NCBI GenBank assembly: GCA_003136295.1
Contig: PLDZ01000014.1
Span: forward strand, 1,126-6,135
Direction: 5' to 3'
DNA from: Candidatus Dormiibacterota bacterium
Lineage (GTDB): Bacteria; Chloroflexota; Dormibacteria; Aeolococcales; Aeolococcaceae
Length of the DNA stretch: 5,010 nucleotides
Shown: in pieces, positions 1-4,552 of the stretch
Numbering within the stretch: position 1 is the first letter of the stretch
How the letters are laid out: every line of letters begins with the position of its first letter
Notes under the pieces: model-generated
Databases searched by the model: none
The model's input: only the letters and a program-made list of their open reading frames with translations
Told to the model about the DNA's origin: nothing
Program-made: the position numbers and the translations under genes

Positions 1-250
1 TGGATGCCACCATGGCGACGTTCACCGGTGTCGTGTTTCCAGTTGTCACCATGACGTTGTTCACGACCTGAGTGGCGAACCCCGGGTCCGAGAAGGTGAG
101 CGAATACGATCCCACCGCGACGTTGGTGAGCGAGTAGTTGGTGGGGGTGCCAGTGGTGGTGGTGGCACTCGCACCGCACGTGCACGTGACGCTGACCCCG
201 GCAAGCGGGTTGCCTCCCGCGCTGTTGGTCACCAGACCGCTGATCGTGCC
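1..250 (-). repeat. Carboxypeptidase-regulatory-like repeat 3 (diverged, reaches window edge)
   Basis: Residues 489-571 begin GTISGLVTN and keep the GxSVTCTCG core and a VVNNVMV strand. They lack the TPNN insertion and differ from repeats 1 and 2 at most other positions. The Cys-Thr-Cys core is kept. The fold is probably complete or nearly so at the edge, and more repeats or a wall anchor could follow. Confidence 0.7.
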
Positions 251-1714
251 CGTGCCGCCGCTACTCGGAGTGAGCGCCGGACTCTCGGTCGTCGTGCCGC
301 CGCTCGAGACGATGACGTTGTTGATCGTCTGCGGCTGGAACGTACTGGCTGAGAAGGTCATCGAGTACGGCGCATTCGAGTTGTTGGGCGTCACGTTCAA
401 GAATTGGTAATTCCCGCTGCCGTCCGTGGTCTGGTTGGTGCCCGAGCAGGTGCAGGAGACCGTCGCTCCCGATATGGGCAGGCTGTTGGTGCCATTGGGC
501 ACGGTGCCGCTGATCGTGCCGTTGCTACCCGGGGTGAGCGCCGCAGGTACCTTTGTCGTACCCCCGCTGGAGACCACGACGTTGTTGACCGTCTGCGGCT
601 GGAATGTGCTGGCCAGGAACGTCACCGAGTATGGCGTGCTCGAGTTGTTGGGCGTCACGTTCGAGAATTGGTAATTGCCGCTCCCGTCCGTGGTCTGGTT
701 GGCGCCCGAGCAGGTGCAGGAGACTGTGGCCCCCACTATCGGCGAGCTGTCGTTGGCATTGGTCACGGTGCCCTTGATCGTGCCGGGCTGTGGGGGGCTT
801 CCGAACGCGCCGGTCAGGTCACCGTGACCGGACCCGGATGCCCCGAGGAATCCGACGCCATACGCCGCCTCGATCGCGTGCAGGGTCCCATCGTGGTCAC
901 CGACGCCCGTGAAGTGGCCGCTCGAATTGGCGCTGATGACCAGGGTGGCGACGTGGCCGCCGCCGGGATCCCCGCAGCAGCCGGAGGTGTCGCTGGTGGC
1001 GGCCTCGTCCCAGGTGAGGATGATGATGCCGCCTGACTGGTACCAGCCCGTGCTCTGTACCGCCGGGATGAAGTTGCTGAGCCAGGTGTCACCGACCTTG
1101 ATGGGGTTCGACGAGCCGCACTTGGAGTGCATGTCGTCGCATTGGTTCGGGGTGACCCATACGAAGGCGGGCGGGCTGCCGTTGTTGAGGTCGGAGACCA
1201 TGCCTGACTGGGTGTACGGCACCACGTTGGCCTTGCACTCGGAGCTGTTGTTGGTGATGCTCAGGAAGTGCACGAACGGGTCGTGACCCGAATCGTAGTT
1301 GCCCGAGGAACTGGTGTCGCAGGCACTGGGCATGCTCTCCATGTAGCCCTTCCAGCTGGTTCCCACGTTGTCGAGCTCATTCGCGACGTTCTTGTTGGAC
1401 GCCGGGATGCCGCTCTGCTTGCCGAAGTCACTCCCGCCCACGGCGATGTTGTAGTCCTTCCAGCTCACGTGCTCGTTCGAAGACCAGTTCGTCGCCAGTG
1501 CGTACGTCCCGGCGAGGCTGTTGATGTACGGCGCCGACGAGTTGCCGATGATGCTGCCGTAGCTCTCGTTCTCTTCCATGAGCTCGAGGATGTGCGGCGT
1601 GCCGGGGGCCGCAGCAGACACGGCGGTGGTCGCCTGCACGAGCGGCATGGCAACGCCGAACACCATAGTGCTGGACAGCAGCAGCCACAGCGGCTTGCCC
1701 AAACCCCTTCGCAT
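1..1714 (-). CDS. Secreted phosphoesterase with tandem carboxypeptidase-regulatory-like repeats (3' end beyond window)
   Basis: Reading leftward from ATG at 1714, the frame stays open for 571 codons to the window edge, so the C-terminus is missing. Residues 1-36 look like a Sec signal peptide: MRRGLGK, a hydrophobic core, then an Ala-rich end. Residues 40-300 match the phosphoesterase family PF04185 (acid phosphatase/phospholipase C superfamily). Matches are the N-terminal E47-E48-N49, H144-D145-P146-F, TPNQC with D193-D194-M-H196, the GDTWL segment, TWDEA (D236-E237), GGGH ending at H254, and D273-H274-D275. In the family such Glu, Asn, Asp and His residues bind metal and phosphate. The domain has six Cys (132, 160, 192, 199, 246, 247), enough for three disulfides outside the cell. 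Residues 311 onward are beta-sandwich repeats. Substrate is unknown; a phosphomonoester or phospholipid is plausible. The start is fixed by an in-frame TAA at 1730-1732 and a G-run (1720-1725) five bases upstream; TTG at 1717 is a weaker alternative. Confidence 0.85.
   Translation of the reverse strand, partial: MRRGLGKPLWLLLSSTMVFGVAMPLVQATTAVSAAAPGTPHILELMEENESYGSIIGNSSAPYINSLAGTYALATNWSSNEHVSWKDYNIAVGGSDFGKQSGIPASNKNVANELDNVGTSWKGYMESMPSACDTSSSGNYDSGHDPFVHFLSITNNSSECKANVVPYTQSGMVSDLNNGSPPAFVWVTPNQCDDMHSKCGSSNPIKVGDTWLSNFIPAVQSTGWYQSGGIIILTWDEAATSDTSGCCGDPGGGHVATLVISANSSGHFTGVGDHDGTLHAIEAAYGVGFLGASGSGHGDLTGAFGSPPQPGTIKGTVTNANDSSPIVGATVSCTCSGANQTTDGSGNYQFSNVTPNNSSTPYSVTFLASTFQPQTVNNVVVSSGGTTKVPAALTPGSNGTISGTVPNGTNSLPISGATVSCTCSGTNQTTDGSGNYQFLNVTPNNSNAPYSMTFSASTFQPQTINNVIVSSGGTTTESPALTPSSGGTGTISGLVTNSAGGNPLAGVSVTCTCGASATTTTGTPTNYSLTNVAVGSYSLTFSDPGFATQVVNNVMVTTGNTTPVNVAMVAS
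251..520 (-). repeat. Carboxypeptidase-regulatory-like repeat 2 (90 codons)
   Basis: Residues 399-488 repeat the unit in the same register, with GTISGTVPN, GATVSCTCSG, TTDGSGNYQF and QPQTINNVIV. By hand alignment about three quarters of residues equal repeat 1, and long DNA stretches match too, such as the blocks around 365-457 and 629-721. That points to a fairly recent tandem duplication. A Ser/Gly/Thr linker closes the unit. Confidence 0.8.
521..784 (-). repeat. Carboxypeptidase-regulatory-like repeat 1 (88 codons)
   Basis: Residues 311-398 of the phosphoesterase start with GTIKGTVTN. They continue through GATVSCTCSG, a TTDGSGNYQF strand-turn and a QPQTVNNVVV strand to a GGTT end. This order fits the CarboxypepD_reg (PF13620) beta-sandwich: GxVxN opening, AxV strand, T-DxxGxYxF turn. 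Such domains usually act as rigid stalks or surface and substrate contacts behind exported enzymes. Repeat 1 joins the catalytic domain through a short Gly/Pro segment (GSPPQP). Confidence 0.8.
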
Positions 1715-1719
1715 CAAAG

Positions 1720-1725
1720 CCCCCC
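1720..1725 (-). promoter_or_regulatory. Candidate ribosome binding site of the phosphoesterase gene
   Basis: On the minus strand a run of six G lies five bases before the ATG at 1714. It is an imperfect Shine-Dalgarno sequence, but spacing is right and no better start is nearby. Confidence 0.45.
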
Positions 1726-1788
1726 GGATTTAAAGACGCCTTCGCTGCGGATCACCCCCAAACCGGTCCGCAATCCGGGCGATATGCA

Positions 1789-1794
1789 ATCGTA
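1789..1794 (-). promoter_or_regulatory. Possible -10 box (TACGAT) for the phosphoesterase gene
   Basis: On the minus strand TACGAT fits the actinobacterial TANNNT -10 pattern, 75 bases upstream of the start. I see no convincing -35 box at 16-19 bases, so this is only a candidate. Confidence 0.25.
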
Positions 1795-1859
1795 GCAAGT
1801 GCGCGATGCCCAGCGCCTAACTGATCTCAGGCGCCGGGGTCGGGTCCGGGCTCCACGCG

Positions 1860-1879
1860 GGCCCACGACCCCGTGGGCC
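1860..1879. other. Perfect 7-bp inverted repeat with 6-base loop
   Basis: GGCCCAC at 1860-1866 pairs with GTGGGCC at 1873-1879 around GACCCC. It lies between divergent starts and has no T-run, so a terminator role is unlikely. It may be a protein-binding site or chance pairing in GC-rich DNA. Confidence 0.35.
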
Positions 1880-1995
1880 GAAGTGGTCAGCCCGACGCCG
1901 AGCCCCGGAGCAACGATCGGCATGCCCGCATCTCGACGCCTCGCTACCGGACGGGTCGGATCAGATCCCGGTTTCTGTCAGCCTGAGGCGGCGTA

Positions 1996-2014
1996 TCCGA
2001 AGGTGGCGTTCGGA
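1996..2014. promoter_or_regulatory. Inverted repeat TCCGAA-N7-TTCGGA, possible operator
   Basis: Two perfect 6-base arms at 1996-2001 and 2009-2014 have centres 13 bases apart, as expected for a dimeric regulator. The site lies about 55 bases upstream of the deacetylase start, where a repressor or activator could act. No regulator gene is in the window. Confidence 0.3.
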
Positions 2015-2057
2015 AGTTGCATCGACTGGCGACAGCGTTCGTGACGCGAAAGGATGT

Positions 2058-2062
2058 GGAGG
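2058..2062 (+). promoter_or_regulatory. Ribosome binding site that decides the deacetylase start
   Basis: GGAGG lies six bases before the ATG at 2069, the ideal spacing. The upstream in-frame ATG at 2054 has AAGG directly touching it, too close to work well. This favours 2069. Confidence 0.75.
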
Positions 2063-2068
2063 TTGCCC

Positions 2069-2845
2069 ATGGCCCATGTCGGGAGATTGAGGATCGTTGC
2101 GACAGTGGCTCTGCTCATGCTCGCCGCCTGTGCCGCCGCGAGCGTGCCTCCGACCCCGACCGCCGCGCAGTCGCCGATGGCAACAGCGTCAGCCCTCCCC
2201 ACCACAACACCGACGTCAGCCCTGCCTCTTCTCACAACAAGACCGACGGTCTCGTCCAAGAATCTGACCAAGACCATCTATCTGACCTTTGACGACGGGC
2301 CAAATCCCACGTGGACCGCGGAGATCCTGTCTCTCCTGGAGAAGAGCGGCGCACATGCGAGCTTCTTTGTGATCGGTGAAAACGCCAAAGCATGGCCCTG
2401 GTTGGTGGAACGTGAGGCTCGGGACGGCGACACAGTTGGGGACCATTCCTGGTCGCACCCGACTCTCACTCACCTTTCAGCGAGCGTCGTCTTCGCCGAG
2501 TTGGCCCGCGACAAGAACTTGATCACGCTGCTCACGGGACACGCGCCGACCCTGTGGCGGCCTCCCTATGAAGCTTTCAACCCATCCGTTGTGAGCATCG
2601 CATCCGGTCTGGGGATGACGATGCAGCTCTGGAGCGTGTCGACGGGGGACTGGCAGCTGCCCGGAACCCAGGTCATCGTCTTGCGGGTGATGGCGGCGCT
2701 GCACAACGGGATGGTGGTGCTGTTGCACGACGGAGGCGGCTATACGAGGAGCGAAACCGTGGCCGCCGTGGCTCTCTTGATACCCGAGTTGGAGGCGGCG
2801 GGGTATCGGCTCGCAGCGCTTCCGGCTCGTGGCACGGCCTGGTAG
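2069..2845 (+). CDS. Lipoprotein polysaccharide deacetylase (NodB domain)
   Basis: This 258-residue protein starts at ATG 2069, five codons after an in-frame ATG at 2054. Residues 1-20 are a lipoprotein signal peptide ending in lipobox LAAC, with Cys21 as the predicted lipid-bearing residue. Residues 22-68 form a Thr/Pro/Ala/Ser linker. The NodB homology domain follows with all five family motifs: TFDDGP (D75, D76), HSWSH (H126, H130, metal ligands with an Asp of motif 1), RPPY (R164), STGDW (D194), and LLHDGG (H220). Family members remove N- or O-acetyl groups from polysaccharides such as peptidoglycan, chitin oligomers or xylan. The intact metal triad and catalytic Asp/His predict an active, metal-dependent enzyme on the outer face of the cytoplasmic membrane. 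Peptidoglycan or a surface polysaccharide is the likely substrate, but sequence does not tell which. The next gene is 62 bases downstream on the same strand. Confidence 0.92.
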   Translation: MAHVGRLRIVATVALLMLAACAAASVPPTPTAAQSPMATASALPTTTPTSALPLLTTRPTVSSKNLTKTIYLTFDDGPNPTWTAEILSLLEKSGAHASFFVIGENAKAWPWLVEREARDGDTVGDHSWSHPTLTHLSASVVFAELARDKNLITLLTGHAPTLWRPPYEAFNPSVVSIASGLGMTMQLWSVSTGDWQLPGTQVIVLRVMAALHNGMVVLLHDGGGYTRSETVAAVALLIPELEAAGYRLAALPARGTAW

Positions 2846-2907
2846 ATTCGACCCACGGCGATGCATCCATCAGACCCCATCTTCCCGTCGACGCGCCGTA
2901 ATTGTTC

Positions 2908-3564
2908 ATGACCCACCGCGTGAGGTTCGGGATCGTCGCGGCATCCACGGCGGTACTCCTCGCCGCGTGCTCGTCCGGGAGCCCGCATCCGAGCCCGACA
3001 GCCACTGCCGTGCCAACGACCAGCGCCTCACTAACACCCGTGCTGACGACCCCGACGTCGTCCCCGAGTCCGAGCGGGTCCTCGCCAGTCGTGACGTCCG
3101 CGCACACGTGCACAGGATCTCAACTGCACATCGTGTATTCCCCAGCGAACAGCAGCGGAGGGGCTGGCGACTTTGTGATCTCACTCGCGGTGTTGAACGA
3201 CGGTGCGCAGCCGTGCGAAATGCGAGGCTGGCCCTCGCTCCAGTTCCTCGGCAGCAGCGGCAGCCTCTTGCCCACGCATGAGGTCAAAACCACTTCGGCC
3301 CTTGTCAGCGCCAATCCAGTCAACGTCGTCATCCTGCCCTGTAACCCGGGGATGAGTTGCCCCCCCGCTTCCCTCAATACGGCTTACATCAGCTTTGCAG
3401 TCGACGACGTTATCCAGCCCTGTGAGATGGCAACGGGCATCAGGGTCCTCACCCCCGGGGGAGGAACTCCGGTCGTCGTCAACCTGCGTGTCGCAGGGTC
3501 CTTTCCGGACGGTCAGGAGATTTGCTCCGACGGAAAGATCGAGGTGCTCCCGGTGCACTCGTAG
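2908..3564 (+). CDS. DUF4232-like secreted lipoprotein
   Basis: The protein has 218 residues from ATG 2908; TTG at 2902 would add two. Residues 1-20 are a lipoprotein signal ending LLAAC, with Cys21 as lipid anchor. Residues 22-65 are a Ser/Pro/Thr linker. From C68 the pattern fits DUF4232, a beta-rich domain common in actinobacterial lipoproteins: Cys then a strand, a Gly-Gly-Ala-Gly segment, LAVLNDGAQPC (C103), and RGWPSLQFLGSSG. Six Cys follow the anchor (68, 103, 145, 151, 172, 206), room for three disulfides. The family has no known enzyme activity, and binding or envelope roles are only guesses. No Shine-Dalgarno is visible. It may be co-transcribed with the deacetylase, or made from its own near-leaderless transcript, though I see no clear -10 box. 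The convergent hairpin downstream would end its transcript. Confidence 0.82.
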   Translation: MTHRVRFGIVAASTAVLLAACSSGSPHPSPTATAVPTTSASLTPVLTTPTSSPSPSGSSPVVTSAHTCTGSQLHIVYSPANSSGGAGDFVISLAVLNDGAQPCEMRGWPSLQFLGSSGSLLPTHEVKTTSALVSANPVNVVILPCNPGMSCPPASLNTAYISFAVDDVIQPCEMATGIRVLTPGGGTPVVVNLRVAGSFPDGQEICSDGKIEVLPVHS

Positions 3565-3600
3565 TGCTCCGTACGCCAGGGCAGGTAGCTTGGTAGCACG

Positions 3601-3624
3601 TGGGAGGGCTCACACGCCCTCCCA
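3601..3624. terminator. Hairpin between convergent genes, probable bidirectional terminator
   Basis: TGGGAGGGC (3601-3609) and GCCCTCCCA (3616-3624) form a perfect 9-bp stem, seven of the nine pairs G-C, with loop TCACAC. It starts 36 bases after the DUF4232 gene's stop and ends 11 bases short of the stop of the minus-strand gene. No T-run follows on either strand, as is common for high-GC actinobacterial terminators. Confidence 0.7.
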
Positions 3625-3635
3625 ACGCACTCTCC

Positions 3636-4190
3636 TTAGCTGGAGAAGTTCAAGCTCAACTCGATCGCATGCCCCTCGCACGCGGACTGATCGTTCGTCG
3701 TATCTGCCGGAATCGAGAACGTCACGGTCAATGAGTCACCTTCCGCAGCATTCAACGTGCCTCCAGGCGGCACGACCACCGTGTTGCCGGTGATGCCTGA
3801 GATGCTCGTGGAGAACCACGCCTGCAAGCAACCCGGAATGTCAGTAAAACCCGGGTAAGCGAGCGCCATAAGGGCGTGTCCCGCTGCCTGCGCAGTGAGG
3901 TTGTTATCGTTGCCGCTCTGCGCCACCGTGTTGGTATTGGTGATGGTCACGGCCACGGTATCCCCAGGTCCACCCGGGACCAGCGCCGGCCCTACCGGAG
4001 CTGCCGACGTGATTGCCCAAGTGGCCGTCCCGCCGGTCGTGGCTGTCGAGCCGCCGTCGACCTGTACAGTGGGCGCTGCACCGTGCAGCGCGAAATAGGC
4101 GAACGCACCTGCCGGGATGAGGGCAAGCAGCGCGACAAAGACGGCAGCCTTGCGCCGCTTGCTTCTTAGTGACTTACGAAAGCTGGTCAT
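3636..4190 (-). CDS. Small secreted beta-rich protein with SipW/TasA-like N-terminus
   Basis: The protein has 184 residues. The N-terminus is strongly basic (RKSLRSKRRK), followed by a hydrophobic segment at 15-35 ending AGAFAYFALHG. The GxxAYF ending recalls signal peptides of SipW-dependent TasA/camelysin-type exported proteins; this is resemblance, not proof. The mature part is Thr/Gly/Val-rich and beta-like. It contains GPALVPGGPGDTVAVTITN (67-85), C121, a VVVPPGGTL turn, and a C-terminal NDQSACEG (C171). That layout, with a PGG-TV-TN strand and one Cys pair ending in Q-x-AC-x-G, matches secreted actinobacterial proteins I know as a class of unknown function. C121-C171 may form a disulfide. 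No sortase motif is seen. The start has a strong GGAGGGG ribosome site. A 36-residue membrane ORF lies 49 bases upstream on the same strand with no promoter visible between them. A surface or filament subunit is possible, without direct evidence. Confidence 0.8.
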   Translation of the reverse strand: MTSFRKSLRSKRRKAAVFVALLALIPAGAFAYFALHGAAPTVQVDGGSTATTGGTATWAITSAAPVGPALVPGGPGDTVAVTITNTNTVAQSGNDNNLTAQAAGHALMALAYPGFTDIPGCLQAWFSTSISGITGNTVVVPPGGTLNAAEGDSLTVTFSIPADTTNDQSACEGHAIELSLNFSS

Positions 4191-4195
4191 AGTTT

Positions 4196-4202
4196 CCCCT
4201 CC
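4196..4202 (-). promoter_or_regulatory. Strong ribosome binding site GGAGGGG
   Basis: Five bases upstream of the ATG at 4190 on the minus strand, this is the best Shine-Dalgarno sequence in the window. It suggests the secreted protein is made at high level, as expected for a structural product. Confidence 0.75.
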
Positions 4203-4239
4203 ATCGAGTTTCGTGAAATCGCGTCGGGCAGCGGGTCAG

Positions 4240-4350
4240 TCAATTCAGAGGCGCACCTCTCTCGGGCCAGAGCCACAGGACCACGGCGGTGAGGGTCAGC
4301 GCAATTGCGGTGGCGAGCAGCAGCGCTAACACAACTGGCGAGGTGCCCAT
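4240..4350 (-). CDS. Putative 36-residue single-pass membrane protein
   Basis: From ATG 4350 to TGA 4240-4242 the frame encodes 36 residues: MGTSP, an unbroken hydrophobic stretch (about residues 6-28, Val/Leu/Ala/Thr then WLW), and a short polar tail PERGAPLN. About three quarters of codons end in G or C, as in the neighbours. It lies 49 bases upstream of the SipW-like gene on the same strand with no terminator between, so an operon is likely. GAGG lies only two bases before ATG 4350, which is tight. An in-frame ATG at 4389 would give 49 residues with a basic N-terminus (MRPKSASLRRCEVM), but its ribosome site is no better and its codons are less GC-biased. I do not recognise a family. Function might be export assistance, anchoring or a regulatory micropeptide; none is shown. 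Confidence 0.5.
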   Translation of the reverse strand: MGTSPVVLALLLATAIALTLTAVVLWLWPERGAPLN

Positions 4351-4354
4351 GACC

Positions 4355-4408
4355 TCACAGCGCCGTAACGAGGCTGATTTCGGACGCATATCGTCCAGTT
4401 GTGCGCAT
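4355..4408 (-). other. Possible 17-codon leader ORF upstream of the small membrane gene
   Basis: ATG 4408 begins a 17-codon frame (MRTTGRYASEISLVTAL) ending at TGA 4355-4357, four bases before ATG 4350. Its stop overlaps the only Shine-Dalgarno of the small membrane ORF, the geometry of translational coupling. A G-run lies just upstream of it. An ORF this short can arise by chance. Confidence 0.25.
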
Positions 4409-4441
4409 GGAGCCCCCCGGTTCTCATCCCAACCTTGGCAA

Positions 4442-4447
4442 AGTCTA
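4442..4447 (-). promoter_or_regulatory. Possible -10 box (TAGACT) for the small membrane gene and secreted protein gene
   Basis: On the minus strand TAGACT fits TANNNT. Transcription starting near 4435 would give an 85-base leader before ATG 4350. That leader contains a 5-bp hairpin at 4382-4396 and the possible leader ORF. No good -35 box is seen. Confidence 0.3.
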
Positions 4448-4499
4448 GCGCAGCGAAGGGGGTTCTGTTTTATCGATAGGTGAGACGACCCCTCGAGAC

Positions 4500-4509
4500 T
4501 TCAGCTGAA
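4500..4509. promoter_or_regulatory. Perfect 10-bp palindrome TTCAGCTGAA in divergent promoter region
   Basis: The palindrome lies about 28 bases before the -10 box of the right-hand membrane gene, near its -35 zone. It lies about 52 bases behind the candidate -10 box of the minus-strand genes. A second, 8-bp palindrome TATCGATA is at 4471-4478. Both may be operators or chance. Confidence 0.3.
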
Positions 4510-4521
4510 TTGCAAAGTCGG

Positions 4522-4538
4522 GGCGACTGTCGGCGACT
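4522..4538 (+). repeat. Direct repeat GGCGACT x2, 10-bp period
   Basis: GGCGACT occurs at 4522-4528 and 4532-4538, one helical turn apart, the second copy running into the -10 box TACAAT. Two same-face copies in the promoter spacer could be half-sites for an activator or repressor. Confidence 0.35.
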
Positions 4539-4543
4539 ACAAT
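4538..4543 (+). promoter_or_regulatory. -10 box TACAAT giving a near-leaderless transcript
   Basis: TACAAT differs from the TATAAT consensus at one base and ends nine bases before ATG 4553. Transcription should start about 0-3 bases before the start codon, so the mRNA would be leaderless or nearly so, a common arrangement in Actinobacteria. TTGCAA at 4510-4515 is too far (22 bases) for a standard -35 box. Confidence 0.55.
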
Positions 4544-4552
4544 CGGAAGGCG

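Larger units (their letters stand above)
1715..2068. other. Divergent intergenic region
   Basis: About 354 bases lie between the start codons of the phosphoesterase (minus) and deacetylase (plus) genes, so it must hold both promoters. I find no convincing protein: the plus-strand frame at 1799-2044 is Arg/Pro-rich with no domain-like pattern. It contains inverted repeats at 1860-1879 and 1996-2014, and a short GGATC-A-GATCC palindrome at 1958-1968. No clear sigma-factor promoter for the deacetylase is visible. Confidence 0.6.
4351..4552. other. Divergent promoter region, no larger gene
   Basis: About 202 bases lie between divergent starts. They hold two palindromes, a direct repeat, a -10 box for each strand and a candidate leader ORF. 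Plus-strand frames here have no sensible protein content. Confidence 0.55.

Noticed and set aside
404..1036. Plus-strand 210-codon open frame
   Set aside because: It lies opposite the phosphoesterase repeats; its apparent repeats mirror them and its Arg/Ala/Gly-rich content shows no domain. It is a shadow of the minus-strand gene.
1268..1795. Plus-strand 175-codon open frame
   Set aside because: It runs antisense to the catalytic domain and beyond the start of the true gene; His/Arg/Val-rich with no motif.
1860..1879. Hairpin as a transcription terminator
   Set aside because: It lies between divergent genes, where no transcript needs to end, and has no T-run.
1799..2044. Plus-strand frame in the divergent spacer
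   Set aside because: GTG start without a ribosome site, Arg/Pro-rich, no hydrophobic or domain pattern.
2860..2867. Palindrome GATGCATC between the lipoprotein genes
   Set aside because: Eight bases only, no promoter nearby; expected by chance.
2673..3113. Minus-strand frame across the two lipoprotein genes
   Set aside because: Antisense to two well-supported genes with clear motifs; crosses both.
3452..3461. 10-bp palindrome CCCCCGGGGG
   Set aside because: Within the DUF4232 gene, encoding a Pro-Gly-Gly-Gly turn; explained by coding content.
4382..4396. Hairpin GGACG-CATAT-CGTCC as a terminator or riboswitch
   Set aside because: Only 5 bp, no T-run, no conserved riboswitch core seen; kept only as a note on the leader.
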